A DNA stretch of 49,409 bases from Rhodanobacteraceae bacterium (lineage in GTDB: Bacteria > Pseudomonadota > Gammaproteobacteria > Xanthomonadales > Rhodanobacteraceae): the NCBI GenBank assembly GCA_003142815.1, contig PLNP01000017.1:1-49409 (forward strand). Reading direction: 5' to 3'. Of this stretch, positions 34,630 through 43,399 are shown one piece after another; the stretch's first letter is position 1, and the number at the start of each line of letters is the position of its first letter. The notes beneath the pieces are model-generated. The model worked only from the letters and a program-made list of their open reading frames with translations, had not been told where the DNA came from and made no database searches. Both the position numbers and the translations under genes were made by a program.

Positions 34630-34728
34630 GCGCGGTGGTGATCCTTGTCGGGCGATAGGCAGCGTGACTGCGACCGCGAACGCCGGCGAGAGTGCCGCAA
34701 GTGCATCGCGCCAGCAAGGGCAGCACCG

Positions 34729-35154
34729 CTATTGGGTTTGTACGATTTCGGCGCGCGCGAGCATCAACACAAGGCGCCGGCGCGTATCCGCGTCGAGGTT
34801 GTCCGGTGCCAGCATCGCGCGCAAGCGCGCACGAGGACCAACCCTCAAACCCAGCGCAAGCAGCACGCCGAGATGCGCATGCGATTCGAGAACAGCCGCG
34901 TGTTCTTCGTCAGCCGCATCGATCAGGGCCCAGCCCGCGGCGCGGTACGCAACACGGCGAAACGGCGGATTCCAGAAGCGGTGCAACGCATAGGCACCGA
35001 ACACGATCGCGGCCAGCGAAAGTGCGGCACGCGCGAGCAGCGGCAAACCGCTCAGCCACGGCACGAGCGCGGCGCCGGCGCAGACGAGCAAGGCCGCAGC
35101 GCCAATCCAGCGCGACGGCCGGTAGTCAAACGCGATGGTGGGCGCGGATTTCAT
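34729..35154 (-). CDS. cptA: YgfX/CptA-like membrane protein
   Basis: 141-aa protein with two adjacent N-terminal membrane helices ('WIGAAALLVCAGAALVPWLS' and 'LLARAALSLAAIVFGAYALH') and a cytoplasmic C-terminal domain. The start motif 'IAFDYRPSRW' and the position directly behind sdhE match the E. coli cptAB (ygfXY) arrangement. In E. coli this membrane protein was reported as a toxin affecting FtsZ/MreB, but its link to SdhE and flavoprotein assembly is equally plausible. It overlaps the sdhE end by 29 bp. Confidence 0.75.
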   Translation of the reverse strand: MKSAPTIAFDYRPSRWIGAAALLVCAGAALVPWLSGLPLLARAALSLAAIVFGAYALHRFWNPPFRRVAYRAAGWALIDAADEEHAAVLESHAHLGVLLALGLRVGPRARLRAMLAPDNLDADTRRRLVLMLARAEIVQTQ

Positions 35155-35407
35155 CGATGATCGCGGCGAAACGGGGATCGGGATCGGCGTGACCGGTCAG
35201 CCAGTCCCAGAGATCGGGGTCGGGCGTGTCGAGCAGCGCGTCGAAATCCGCGTGCGCCACAGCGTCGGCATGTGGATAGCGTTCGCTCAGCCACCAGCCG
35301 AGCATCACGTCGAGTTCGCGCGTGCCGCGGCGGCAGCGCCAGCGCAGGCGTTGGGACACTCTGGATGGGACGCCATCGGGTGTTATCGCCAGTCGATCCG
35401 CATCCAT
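35126..35407 (-). CDS. sdhE: FAD assembly factor SdhE
   Basis: 93 aa from ATG 35407. The RGxxE motif is present in 'RWRCRRGTRELDVMLGWWLS', which binds SdhA and promotes covalent FAD attachment. 'LDTPDPDLWDWLTGHADP' is the next conserved helix. The ATG at 35407 gives the normal family length; the longer ORF (from 35491) reads through a hairpin repeat. Located directly downstream of sdhB, as its function suggests. The hairpin at 35437-35473 separates the two. Confidence 0.9.
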   Translation of the reverse strand: MDADRLAITPDGVPSRVSQRLRWRCRRGTRELDVMLGWWLSERYPHADAVAHADFDALLDTPDPDLWDWLTGHADPDPRFAAIIDEIRAHHRV

Positions 35408-35436
35408 AATTCGCGACACCAATGAAACCTGAATAG

Positions 35437-35473
35437 CCCTCTCCCCCAACGATAAGGCTGTTGGGGGAGAGGG
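35437..35473 (-). terminator. Perfect 14-bp hairpin between sdhB and sdhE
   Basis: CCCTCTCCCCCAAC (35437-35450) and GTTGGGGGAGAGGG (35460-35473) pair perfectly around a 9-nt loop. No long T tract follows on the minus strand. It may attenuate transcription or protect the 3' end of the sdhCDAB mRNA, or be a dispersed repeat. Confidence 0.6.
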
Positions 35474-35495
35474 GGTAAACGCACACCGCAATCCT

Positions 35496-36281
35496 TCACG
35501 ACCGCCGCTCGACCAGCAGTTTCTTGGTCTCGGCGATCGCCTTGGCCGGGTTCAAGCCCTTCGGGCAAGTGCGCGTGCAGTTCATGATCGTATGGCAACG
35601 GTACAGCTTGAACGGATCCTCGAGTTCGTCGAGGCGCGTGCCGGTGTCCTCGTCGCGCGAGTCGACGATCCAGCGATACGCCTGCAGGAGGATCGCGGGA
35701 CCGAGATAGCGGTCGCTGTTCCACCAATAGCTCGGGCACGACGTTGTGCAGCACGCGCACAGGATGCATTCGTAGAGGCCATCGAGCTTGGCCCGATCCG
35801 CCGTCGACTGCAGGCGCTCGCGATCCGGCGGCGGCGGCGTCTGCGTGCGGATCCATGGCTTGATCGACGCGTACTGCGCGTAGAAATTCGTCAAATCCGA
35901 CACCAGGTCCTTGACCACCGGCATATGCGGCAGCGGGTAGATCTTGACGTCGCCGCTCGCGCAGTCCCCGATCGCCTTGGTGCAGGCCAGCGTGTTGGTG
36001 CCGTCGATGTTCATCGCGCACGAACCGCAGATGCCCTCGCGGCAAGAACGGCGGAACGTCAGCGTCGAGTCGATCTCGTTCTTGATCTTGATCAGCGCGT
36101 CGAGAACCATCGGCCCGCAACTGGCCATATCGACATCGTAGCTGTCGACACGCGGATTTTCGGTGTCGTCCGGGCTCCAGCGGTAGACGCGGAACGTGCG
36201 CACGTTGTTCGCGCCCGCCTTGGCCTGGAAGTGCTTGCCGGGCTTGATCTTGGAATTCTTGGGGAGCGTGAATTCAGCCAT
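35496..36281 (-). CDS. sdhB: Succinate dehydrogenase iron-sulfur subunit
   Basis: 261-aa subunit. The [2Fe-2S] ferredoxin domain holds '[20 protein letters not shown]' and a downstream Cys. The C-terminal domain holds '[16 protein letters not shown]' and '[20 protein letters not shown]' for the [4Fe-4S] and [3Fe-4S] clusters. It passes electrons from SdhA to the quinone site in SdhCD on the cytoplasmic face of the inner membrane. Last structural gene of sdhCDAB, separated from sdhA by 110 bp that contain a REP unit. Confidence 0.97.
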   Translation of the reverse strand: MAEFTLPKNSKIKPGKHFQAKAGANNVRTFRVYRWSPDDTENPRVDSYDVDMASCGPMVLDALIKIKNEIDSTLTFRRSCREGICGSCAMNIDGTNTLACTKAIGDCASGDVKIYPLPHMPVVKDLVSDLTNFYAQYASIKPWIRTQTPPPPDRERLQSTADRAKLDGLYECILCACCTTSCPSYWWNSDRYLGPAILLQAYRWIVDSRDEDTGTRLDELEDPFKLYRCHTIMNCTRTCPKGLNPAKAIAETKKLLVERRS

Positions 36282-36301
36282 ATCTGCCTCAGTGCGGATT
36301 T

Positions 36302-36379
36302 TGTAGGAGCACCCGAAAAGGGTACAAGCGGCGCAGCCGCGATGTTGTTTAAAAAGCGGTCGTGGCGGCCACTCCTACA
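36302..36379. repeat. REP pair between sdhA and sdhB
   Basis: It starts TGTAGGAG (36302-36309) and ends CTCCTACA (36372-36379), with GCGGCGCAGCCGC inside. It is the same family as the element in lhr (8078-8149). In the sdh mRNA it can fold and may set the ratio of sdhA to sdhB message. Confidence 0.8.
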
Positions 36380-36391
36380 TGGATATCGCGA

Positions 36392-38176
36392 TCAATACAC
36401 ACGTTTCTTCGGTGGCACTGCCTCGACATCGCTGGTCATCGGCTGCAGGTGCACCGGGCGGTAGTCAAAACGGACATTGCCGCGATCATCGATCCAAGCG
36501 ACGGTGTGCTTCAGCCAGTTCTTGTCGTCGCGATCCGGGCAATCGTCGCGGGCATGAGCGCCGCGGCTCTCGGTGCGGTTGAGCGCGCCCTTGATGCTGG
36601 TCATCGCCTGGATCAGCAGGTTTTCAAGTTCCAGTGTCTCGACAAGGTCGGTGTTCCAGATGAGGGCGCGGTCGGTGACTTTCACGTCGCGGAATGAATC
36701 CCACACATCCTGCAGCTTTTGTATTCCTTCCCGGAGCAGTGGGCCGGTGCGGAACACGGCGCAATGCTTCTGCATGGTGCGCTGCATGTCGAGACGGATC
36801 TTCCCCGTCGGCAGCGAACCGTTCGCGTGACGCAGTTTGTCGAATCGGGCGAGGATCTTGTCGGTGACCTCGGCCTTGAGTGGCTTGTGTGGCTCGTCTT
36901 TTTTCACGTGATCGCCGCACCAGGCCGCCGCGGCGCGGCCGAAGACAATGATATCGAGCAGGGAATTGCAGCCGAGCCGGTTCGCGCCATGCACCGAAAC
37001 GCACGCACCCTCGCCGATGGCCATGAGTCCGGGCACGACGGTGTCGGGATTCCCGTCCTTGATGGTCATGACCTGGCCGTGGTAATTGGCGGGGACGCCG
37101 CCCATGCTGTAATGCACGGTCGGTATCACCGGGATCGGTTCCTTGGTAACGTCCACCCCGGCGAAGATGCGCGCGGACTCGGCAATACCCGGCAGCATTT
37201 CATGGATCACCTCCGGTCCCAGGTGTTCGAGGTGCAGATGGATGTGATCCTTCTCCAAGCCGACGCCACGCCCCTCCAGGATCTCCACCGTCATGGCACG
37301 GCTCACCACATCGCGGGAAGCCAGGTCCTTGGCGTTGGGGGCGTAGCGCTCCATGAAGCGCTCGCCTTTGGAATTGGTGAGATATCCGCCTTCGCCGCGC
37401 ACGCCTTCGGTGATCAGCATGCCAGCACCATAAATGCCGGTCGGATGGAACTGGATGAACTCCATGTCCTGCAGCGGCAGGCCGGCGCGAGCTGCCATGG
37501 CGTTGCCGTCGCCCGTCTGCATATGCGCACCGGTGCATGACAGAGCGATCCGCCCGTACCCGCCGGTGGCAAGCACCGTTTGGTGCGCGCGAAAGCAGTG
37601 CAAGGTGCCGTCGTCGAGCTTCCAGGCGAGTACGCCATGACAGACGCCGTCTTCAAACAGCAGATCAATGGCAAAGTATTCGATAAAGAATTCCGCGGCG
37701 TGCTTCAGCGATTGCTGGTAGAGCGTGTGCAGAATGGCGTGTCCAGTGCGATCCGCGGCAGCGCAGGCGCGCGGCACCGGGCTTTCGCCGTAGTTTTGCA
37801 TATGCCCGCCGAACGGGCGTTGGTAAATTTTTCCTTCCTCGGTTCGGCTGAACGGCACGCCGTAATGTTCGAGTTCGATCACGGCGGCCGGTGCGTTCTT
37901 GCACATGTATTCGATGGCGTCCTGATCGCCCAGCCAGTCGGAACCCTTGATCGTGTCGTACATGTGCCAGCGCCACTCGTCCGGGGCCATATTCGCGAGC
38001 GCCGCGGCGATACCGCCCTGGGCGGCCACCGTATGGCTGCGGGTCGGGAAGACCTTGGTGATGCAAGCGGTCTTGAGGCCCTTGGCAGCCATTCCGAAGG
38101 TGGCGCGCAATCCCGCGCCGCCAGCGCCGACGACAACGACGTCGTACTTGTGTTGCTGAATTTTATACGCTTCCAT
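36392..38176 (-). CDS. sdhA: Succinate dehydrogenase flavoprotein subunit
   Basis: 594 aa from ATG 38176 ([20 protein letters not shown]); the longer open frame to 38449 overlaps sdhD and is not coding. The Rossmann motif is '[20 protein letters not shown]'. The FAD-attachment His lies in '[13 protein letters not shown]', and substrate-binding segments in '[20 protein letters not shown]' and '[13 protein letters not shown]'. It oxidises succinate to fumarate in the TCA cycle. The next upstream gene, sdhD, ends 8 bp before the start. SdhE, encoded downstream, should flavinylate it. Confidence 0.97.
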   Translation of the reverse strand: MEAYKIQQHKYDVVVVGAGGAGLRATFGMAAKGLKTACITKVFPTRSHTVAAQGGIAAALANMAPDEWRWHMYDTIKGSDWLGDQDAIEYMCKNAPAAVIELEHYGVPFSRTEEGKIYQRPFGGHMQNYGESPVPRACAAADRTGHAILHTLYQQSLKHAAEFFIEYFAIDLLFEDGVCHGVLAWKLDDGTLHCFRAHQTVLATGGYGRIALSCTGAHMQTGDGNAMAARAGLPLQDMEFIQFHPTGIYGAGMLITEGVRGEGGYLTNSKGERFMERYAPNAKDLASRDVVSRAMTVEILEGRGVGLEKDHIHLHLEHLGPEVIHEMLPGIAESARIFAGVDVTKEPIPVIPTVHYSMGGVPANYHGQVMTIKDGNPDTVVPGLMAIGEGACVSVHGANRLGCNSLLDIIVFGRAAAAWCGDHVKKDEPHKPLKAEVTDKILARFDKLRHANGSLPTGKIRLDMQRTMQKHCAVFRTGPLLREGIQKLQDVWDSFRDVKVTDRALIWNTDLVETLELENLLIQAMTSIKGALNRTESRGAHARDDCPDRDDKNWLKHTVAWIDDRGNVRFDYRPVHLQPMTSDVEAVPPKKRVY

Positions 38177-38184
38177 TTTTATCG

Positions 38185-38568
38185 TTACCCCAAAGCGATG
38201 CGCACCACAGCGAGGACGCTCGCCAGCGCGCCGAGTACGCACAAAAACTCGACCGCAAGCTGCAACGCGACTTCGAGCCAGCGCGTATGCACGTAATCCT
38301 CGATCACGACCTGCAGGCCAAGCTGCGCGTGCCAGAACACGGCAACGACGAACGCGAGCATCAACACCGCGTTGAAAGGCTGCCCGACGAGGGCGTGTGC
38401 GCCGGTATAATCGGTGTGCAACAGGCTCAACGCGATCCAGAGGAACCACAACGCGAGCAGCATGAGCGCAACCGCGGTCACGCGCTGCATAATGAAATGA
38501 TGCACGCCATGCTGGGCCGAACCGAGGCCAATCGCAATCTTCAGCGGGGTGCGGTATCGATCGTTCAT
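38185..38568 (-). CDS. sdhD: Succinate dehydrogenase membrane anchor subunit
   Basis: 127 aa from ATG 38568 ([20 protein letters not shown]). Three membrane helices: around '[20 protein letters not shown]', '[20 protein letters not shown]' and '[20 protein letters not shown]'. '[15 protein letters not shown]' holds the likely haem/quinone-site residues. The ATG overlaps the sdhC stop by 4 nt (38565-38568). Confidence 0.93.
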   Translation of the reverse strand: MNDRYRTPLKIAIGLGSAQHGVHHFIMQRVTAVALMLLALWFLWIALSLLHTDYTGAHALVGQPFNAVLMLAFVVAVFWHAQLGLQVVIEDYVHTRWLEVALQLAVEFLCVLGALASVLAVVRIALG

Positions 38569-38960
38569 GCGGCCGCTCCCTGGATGACGACGCAGGCCCA
38601 GATCAGCGCCGTCAGCACGAAGCTGCCGATCGTCGCGAGCCAGCCATTGCGAACGAACTGCGGGATCGTGAAACCCATGCCGATGTCCTGCAGCAGATGA
38701 CGGATGCCATTGAGCAGATGGAACGAGAACGCCCAGCTCCACCCGAACAGCAGGACAAGGCCAAGCCACGAGCCGCAGAACTCGCGCACTTTCGCGAACG
38801 CTTCCGGCCCGGATGCGAGCGCAATCAGCGCCATGCAGAGCAGGATCGTGCCGAATGCGAGCGCACTACCGGTCGCGCGATGCAGCATCGAGGCCACCAT
38901 CTGGATCTGCCAGCGGTAAACCGAGAGGTGTGGTGATAAAGGTCGCGCGATGGCTGGCAT
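38565..38960 (-). CDS. sdhC: Succinate dehydrogenase cytochrome b556 subunit
   Basis: 131-aa subunit. '[20 protein letters not shown]' and '[20 protein letters not shown]' are the family start; '[20 protein letters not shown]' has the haem-ligand His. Three membrane helices. It anchors SdhAB and forms the quinone site with SdhD. First gene of sdhCDAB, with a DUF1674/SDHAF4-like gene 61 bp upstream. Confidence 0.94.
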   Translation of the reverse strand: MPAIARPLSPHLSVYRWQIQMVASMLHRATGSALAFGTILLCMALIALASGPEAFAKVREFCGSWLGLVLLFGWSWAFSFHLLNGIRHLLQDIGMGFTIPQFVRNGWLATIGSFVLTALIWACVVIQGAAA

Positions 38961-39021
38961 GGCTGGCTCGTACTGACGAAAGTTGGTATCTCACCCGCGC
39001 CGCGATCGCACGCGGCTCGCA

Positions 39022-39189
39022 TCAAAAATCGATGCAGCGGCCATTTTTTTTCCAGTCTCCATACCGGGTTGGATCGAGTTCCGGGGTGCGCTCACCGCTC
39101 CCAGTCGTCGGCTCCGCCGGCGCAGCCGTCTGCACGGTTGCCGTCGGTGGCGACTTTTGCTCGGAACAGGGTGGTTTGGATTCGGACAT
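39022..39189 (-). CDS. DUF1674 / SDHAF4-like succinate dehydrogenase assembly factor
   Basis: 55-aa protein from ATG 39189 (MSESKPPCSEQKSPPTATVQ). It has a disordered Pro/Thr-rich N-terminus and the diagnostic C-terminus 'PELDPTRYGDWKKNGRCIDF'. In eukaryotes the same motif defines SDHAF4, which binds flavinylated SDHA. Position directly upstream of sdhC on the same strand supports that role here. With sdhE at the other end, the operon is bracketed by two SdhA maturation factors. Small genes like this are easily missed. Confidence 0.85.
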   Translation of the reverse strand: MSESKPPCSEQKSPPTATVQTAAPAEPTTGSGERTPELDPTRYGDWKKNGRCIDF

Positions 39190-39325
39190 GATGCAGTGTG
39201 GCGCAAAGGTTAAACCCAGTTGCACGTTCAGACAACTACATGTGCAGGCCGCGATGCCCGCTCACGCCTGGCGCATGCCGGGCCGATGGTAAAGTGCCCC
39301 TTGGATTGTTTCGCGAAACGCCCCC

Positions 39326-40156
39326 ATGATCGCACCGCTGTGCCCGGCCGAATTGCTGGTGCTCGAAGGCCCCGACGCTATCACGTTCGCCCACGCCCAA
39401 TTCACCAACGACGTCAAATCGCTGGCCGTCGACACCTGGCAATGGAACGCATGGCTCGATCCGCAAGGACGGGTGCGCTGTTTCTTCGCGTTGATGCGTG
39501 TCGGCCCCGCGCGGCTGATCGCGTGGCTGCCGCTTGGCGGCGCCGAACCGATGCGCGAGGCACTCACGCGCTTCGTGATGCGCGCCGCGCTGAAACTCGA
39601 AACGCTGGCCTGGATGCTGCACGCGCTGGATGCGGCCGCCATGCCGACAGCGCTGGCGCCCGTACAGGTCATCGCACACAAAAGCGGCTACGCGCTGCTG
39701 CAACCGGCCAGGTCCGATCGCATCGCATGGATCGCACCCCATACGGCGGCGCCGACCGATGCCGATGCGTTGAATCGATGGCGACTGGACGACATCGACG
39801 CCGGCCTGCCGCTGCTCTCACCCGCGCTCAGCGGCGAATTCGTGGCGCAAGCGCTGGATCTCGAACGCGTCGCCGCGATCCGCTTCGACAAGGGTTGCTA
39901 TCCGGGCCAGGAGATCGCCGCGCGCCTGCACTTCCGCGGCGGCAACAAACGCCATCTGCGACGTGTGCGCGTATACGGCGAGGCGCCATCGACCGGTGCC
40001 GCGATCCTCGATGAAGAGCGCACCGCGGTCGGCCGGATTCTCTATTGCGCGTCCTGCGCCATCGAAGCGAGCGATGCCCTCGCCGTCCTCGCACCAACAC
40101 AAGCTGACGCCGCCATGTTCAGCACACGCGGCGAACGCATCGAGATATGTGAATAA
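39326..40156 (+). CDS. ygfZ: tRNA-modifying, folate-binding protein YgfZ
   Basis: 276-aa member of the GcvT-like YgfZ family. The hallmark 'FDKGCYPGQEIAARLHFRGG' (K-G-C-Y-x-G-Q-E) lies near residue 193, and the N-terminus 'LLVLEGPDAITFAHAQFTND' is the folate-barrel start. YgfZ helps repair or assemble Fe-S enzymes such as MiaB. The divergent partner is the DUF1674-sdh unit, whose product needs Fe-S clusters, but shared regulation is inference. Confidence 0.93.
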   Translation: MIAPLCPAELLVLEGPDAITFAHAQFTNDVKSLAVDTWQWNAWLDPQGRVRCFFALMRVGPARLIAWLPLGGAEPMREALTRFVMRAALKLETLAWMLHALDAAAMPTALAPVQVIAHKSGYALLQPARSDRIAWIAPHTAAPTDADALNRWRLDDIDAGLPLLSPALSGEFVAQALDLERVAAIRFDKGCYPGQEIAARLHFRGGNKRHLRRVRVYGEAPSTGAAILDEERTAVGRILYCASCAIEASDALAVLAPTQADAAMFSTRGERIEICE

Positions 40157-40179
40157 ACGTACGGTTATCCATTTATACC

Positions 40180-40330
40180 TTTATCCTAGATCTTCCGGCG
40201 AGCGCCCCATGAGGGATTTTCCGCCCGGAAGCTTCCTTACGCCAAACTGAACAAGGAATCCTTGTTCAGCGACACATCGGCTCCAATCGCGTAGTCTCCC
40301 GCTCGCCCTGCTCAGTCAGGGCATTTTTTT
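40180..40330 (+). ncRNA. Candidate structured small RNA or ygfZ 3' UTR
   Basis: Hairpin 1 is TTCCGG (40193-40198) with CCGGAA (40225-40230). Hairpin 2 is a perfect palindrome, CTGAACAAGG-AAT-CCTTGTTCAG (40247-40269). The third is the terminator GCCCTG-CTCAGT-CAGGGC followed by seven T (40305-40330). An AT-rich stretch with TATACC precedes it. No known RNA family was recognised. Confidence 0.35.
40305..40330 (+). terminator. Rho-independent terminator
   Basis: GCCCTG-CTCAGT-CAGGGC stem-loop, then ATTTTTTT. It ends either the ygfZ message or the candidate small RNA. Confidence 0.85.
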
Positions 40331-40606
40331 GTGTGATCGCGCCGCATCCTGACGCCGCGATCCGTACCGCAGTCATACATAGGTGCGGTGTACTGAAATG
40401 TCGGAACGACTGCCGGGGTGGCAGACAAAACGACAGGCGTTGTCCAGCGCGATCCTATCGCGCGCGCGCCGAGGCTTTGCAATCCAATCGATAGTGCGGC
40501 ACCGACGACGCGGCTTTTCGCGACGTTCGGAACATGCGCTGCGTTCGTGACCGAAGCGGTTTCGAATCCTGTGCGCGACTACCGTGAACAGAGAGGTAGA
40601 ACACGT

Positions 40607-41044
40607 ATGACACTCGCTTTTTTACTGTGGCTGGTATCTGCATTACCGCAGCCCGCGTCGGACCACCTATGCCTGGCGACGACGGTTTATCTGGAGGCTC
40701 GCAGTGAGTCGACGACAGGGCAAATGGCGGTCGCGGAGGTCGCGATGCGGCGCCGGGAAACGGGACACTGGGGCACGACCGTGTGTGATGTCGTGCGTTC
40801 GCCGGGCCAGTTCGCAACGGCGACGACGAACGAAAATTTCGTGTTCGACAATCCGGCTGCCTGGCAGAAAGCGTGGAAGATCGCGACGCGTGCGATCACG
40901 GTATGGTCGCTGCCGCGCGATCAACGGCATTTCGTCGTGCCGAACGCTGATCATTTCGTCCTCGCCGATTCGGCATCACCGGCGTGGATAAAAGGGCCAC
41001 CGCTGGCAACGATCGGCGCACACAATTTTTATCGCATCAACTGA
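40607..41044 (+). CDS. Cell wall hydrolase, SleB family
   Basis: 145 aa from ATG 40607 (GAGAGG upstream). A hydrophobic N-terminus ('MTLAFLLWLVSALPQPASDH') looks like a short signal or anchor. The SleB domain (PF07486 type) begins 'HLCLATTVYLEARSESTTGQ' with the catalytic Glu of YLEAR, then 'AVAEVAMRRRETGHWGTTVC', and ends 'PPLATIGAHNFYRIN'. Such enzymes are lytic transglycosylase-like hydrolases of peptidoglycan; outside sporulating bacteria they act in wall turnover. The gene is monocistronic and closed by a strong terminator. Confidence 0.88.
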   Translation: MTLAFLLWLVSALPQPASDHLCLATTVYLEARSESTTGQMAVAEVAMRRRETGHWGTTVCDVVRSPGQFATATTNENFVFDNPAAWQKAWKIATRAITVWSLPRDQRHFVVPNADHFVLADSASPAWIKGPPLATIGAHNFYRIN

Positions 41045-41060
41045 ACCGATGCACCAGACG

Positions 41061-41094
41061 AAAAAACGGCGAGGGATTCCTCGCCGTTTTTTTT
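41061..41094. terminator. Bidirectional Rho-independent terminator
   Basis: AAAAAACGGCGAGG-GATT-CCTCGCCGTTTTTTTT: A tract, 9-bp perfect stem and T tract. It serves both the hydrolase gene (plus) and the convergent glycine-zipper lipoprotein gene (minus). Confidence 0.92.
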
Positions 41095-41106
41095 GGAGTG
41101 CGCAGC

Positions 41107-41583
41107 TCAGCGCAAACGCATCAACCGGTTTTCGCGAATCATCACGTGATCGCCCGGTCGTAGCCCGTCATTGTTCCACTGCGTCACCGTGGCCCAGCGT
41201 CCGTCGTCCAGTTTCACATGGAATTGCCACGCTTCACGATCACCAGCGCGGCCATTCTCGTTGCGCTCGATCGCGTTGCCAGCGAAACCACCAGCGACCG
41301 CGCCGACGACCGTGGTCGCCGTACGCCCATTGCCGTGGCCTACCGTGCTGCCGAGCACGCCGCCGATGATTGCGCCGAGTACGGCACCGCCACCACTCGT
41401 TGAATTCTCGCGAACGTAGACCCGACCCACGTCGCGAATGACGCCGCAGTTCGAACAATCATAGGCCGCCCGCCGCTGGTAGTAACCATCGTCATAACGG
41501 GCGCGCGGCGCAGTAGCAACGCACCCTGCCATCGCCACGACCGTAATACCTGCCAGCGCAATCGATAAAAGTCTGTTGGTCAT
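41107..41583 (-). CDS. Glycine-zipper 2TM outer-membrane lipoprotein, SlyB-like
   Basis: 158 aa from ATG 41583. The signal peptide ends in a lipobox (VVAMAGC), so the mature protein is lipidated. The central 'GGGAVLGAIIGGVLGSTVGH ... VVGAVAGGFAGNAIE' is a glycine-zipper 2TM domain of the SlyB/Rick_17kDa type. The C-terminal part ('WQFHVKLDDGRWATVTQWNN') is a small beta domain. The likely role is outer-membrane integrity; in enterobacteria slyB responds to PhoPQ/Mg2+. Here the divergent neighbour is the Mg2+ transporter gene mgtE, which may reflect shared control. Confidence 0.88.
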   Translation of the reverse strand: MTNRLLSIALAGITVVAMAGCVATAPRARYDDGYYQRRAAYDCSNCGVIRDVGRVYVRENSTSGGGAVLGAIIGGVLGSTVGHGNGRTATTVVGAVAGGFAGNAIERNENGRAGDREAWQFHVKLDDGRWATVTQWNNDGLRPGDHVMIRENRLMRLR

Positions 41584-41737
41584 CACCGGAGCTCCTTGTT
41601 GAGTGTGGCAACATAGTCGCGCGCGCATCCTAAAGATGCGATGAACGAAGAATGCGGCGTTTTCCAGCAGCTTATCGGCGCGCTATATGTGCGACCGCGC
41701 ATCCGCTAGCATCGGGCCCGACCAGGGGAGTCCCACG

Positions 41738-42940
41738 ATGCGCCCAGCAAACCTGACGATCGACGTGCTGCGCGGGCTCGATTCCGACGGCGCCGTCGCG
41801 CGCCTCACGCCACTGCCGGACACAACCGTCGCAGGCTTGCTGGGCGAACTCGGACCAGGCCGCGCCGTGGCGATTCTCGATCGGTTCGGCCCCGAGCGTC
41901 GTCGCCAGATCGCATTTGCCGCAGGTCAGGGCGAGAACGGGCAGTGGCTGACCGGGCAAAACTGGCCAGCGGAGACTGTCGGTCGGCTCATGGAACCGGC
42001 ACCGGCGGTGTTTGCGCCCGATGCGACCGTGGCCGAGGTGATCGAAAAGCTTCGACCCATCCTGTCGCACACGTTGGTCACCTATGTCTTCGTGGTCGAT
42101 GGCGAACAGTATCTGGCCGGACTGGTCACGTTCCGCGAACTCGCTTTCGCGCAGCCTAGCCAGCGCCTTTCGGAAATCATGGTCGCGCGGCCATTCGCGC
42201 TGCGCCCCGATACCCTCGTCATCGAGGCCATGCGCGAAGTCGTACACCGTCACTATCCGGCCTATCCGGTCTGCGATGGCGAAGGGCGCCTGATCGGGGT
42301 CGTGCGCGGGGCCGAGCTGTTCGAGGAACAAGCGTTCGAAATCAGCGCGCAAGCCGGCGCCATGGTCGGTGTCGAAAAGGAGGAACGCCTGGCGACGCGG
42401 TGGCAACGCGCGCTGCGCCTGAGACATCCATGGCTGCAGCTCAATCTGGTCACCGCGTTCGTCGCCGCCAGTGTCGTCGGCCTGTTCCAGGGCACGGTCA
42501 ACCACATCGTACTGCTCGCGGTATTCATCCCCGTCTTGTCGGGCCAATGCAGCAATACCGGCTGCCAGGCGCTGGCGGTGACGCTGCGCGGGATGACACT
42601 CGGCGAGATGAAATCCTCGCGCGCCGCGGCGCTGCTCATGAAGGAGGCTTGGCTCGGATTTATCAATGGTTCGTTGACGGGCCTCGTCGCCGCGGCTGGC
42701 ATGTTCTGGCTCGCCCACCATCAGGGCCATCCGCAGGCGCTCCTGCTGGCTGCGATCACCTTTTTCGCGATGACCGGAAGCTGTGCCGTATCCGGCCTCG
42801 CCGGCGCCGCTGTACCCCTCGGGTTGAAGCGTCTCGGCGCCGATCCGGCCACTGCATCCAGCATTTTCCTGACCACCGCAACCGATGTCGTCAGCATGGG
42901 TCTGTTTCTCGGCCTCGCCGCTTGGCTGATCGCCGTGTAG
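41738..42940 (+). CDS. mgtE: Magnesium transporter MgtE
   Basis: 400 aa from ATG 41738 (GGGGAG upstream). A shortened N-terminal superhelical domain ('LLGELGPGRAVAILDRFGPE') precedes two CBS domains (about residues 85-205: 'VGRLMEPAPAVFAPDATVAE', 'LSEIMVARPFALRPDTLVIE'). The five-helix channel domain contains 'FIPVLSGQCSNTGCQALAVT', 'GLVAAAGMFWLAHHQ' and 'FLTTATDVVSMGLFLGLAAW'. The CBS/N domains sense cytoplasmic Mg2+ and gate the channel. Independent of mgtA, which lies 29 kb away. Confidence 0.93.
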   Translation: MRPANLTIDVLRGLDSDGAVARLTPLPDTTVAGLLGELGPGRAVAILDRFGPERRRQIAFAAGQGENGQWLTGQNWPAETVGRLMEPAPAVFAPDATVAEVIEKLRPILSHTLVTYVFVVDGEQYLAGLVTFRELAFAQPSQRLSEIMVARPFALRPDTLVIEAMREVVHRHYPAYPVCDGEGRLIGVVRGAELFEEQAFEISAQAGAMVGVEKEERLATRWQRALRLRHPWLQLNLVTAFVAASVVGLFQGTVNHIVLLAVFIPVLSGQCSNTGCQALAVTLRGMTLGEMKSSRAAALLMKEAWLGFINGSLTGLVAAAGMFWLAHHQGHPQALLLAAITFFAMTGSCAVSGLAGAAVPLGLKRLGADPATASSIFLTTATDVVSMGLFLGLAAWLIAV

Positions 42941-43102
42941 CGCCCTCGAAACCTCTTGGCCATCTTCCGACACGAGTATTCCTGTCGCCAGCCGCGCCTC
43001 GCGATTTCGGGTCAGCTTCGGACTGGATTGGCGGCGGGAACCGGGTTGGTTCGTACCGAGAAGCCCCAGGTCGATCACGGCCTGTGCATCAAGGGGTAGT
43101 CC

Positions 43103-43399
43103 ATGAATGACAAGACAGAATTCTCCAACCGTTTCCGGAACCCAATCTTGCTCAGGATATCGGCGTTCGCGCTCGGTCTTTGCCTTGCCTTCTCCGCGCT
43201 GGCTGACACCATGGCGCTGGGTTTCGCTGCGCAGCAGACCTTCGCCACAGGGACGTATCCCATCTCGGTCACCGTCGCCGATGTCAACGGCGACGGCAAG
43301 CCCGACCTGATCGATGCGAACGCCTACGACAACACGATCTCGGTGCTGCTCAACACCACCGCGCCCTGGGATACCATTTTCGTCAACGGATTCGAGTGA
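43103..43399 (+). CDS. Short exported protein with one VCBS/FG-GAP unit and a '-NGFE' tail
   Basis: 98 aa. A signal peptide ('ISAFALGLCLAFSALADTMA') is followed by a single FG-GAP/VCBS repeat with its Ca-binding loop ('VTVADVNGDGKPDLIDANAY'), then directly by 'TTAPWDTIFVNGFE'. The last residues match a C-terminal tail I recall from many secreted xanthomonad proteins (D-x-I-F-x-x-G-F-E), possibly a sorting signal. Full-length relatives have many VCBS repeats, so this is probably an internally deleted version, or a minimal member of the family. The spacer 42941-43102 precedes it; 43400-43667 behind it holds nothing recognised. Confidence 0.7.
   Translation: MNDKTEFSNRFRNPILLRISAFALGLCLAFSALADTMALGFAAQQTFATGTYPISVTVADVNGDGKPDLIDANAYDNTISVLLNTTAPWDTIFVNGFE

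Larger units (their letters stand above)
40157..40606 (+). other. 450-bp spacer between ygfZ and the SleB-type hydrolase gene
   Basis: No protein gene is recognised. The left half carries three hairpins ending in a terminator (see the candidate RNA at 40180-40330). The right half (40331-40606) precedes the hydrolase and should hold its promoter; it is GC-rich and otherwise featureless to me. Confidence 0.5.

Noticed and set aside
33392-34726. 444-aa minus-strand ORF in a second frame over lolC
   Set aside because: Arg-rich translation in the alternative frame of the real permease.
40180-40330. 6S RNA (ssrS)
   Set aside because: The expected long closing stem and open-promoter-like central bulge are not visible, and the neighbour is not zapA or ygfA.
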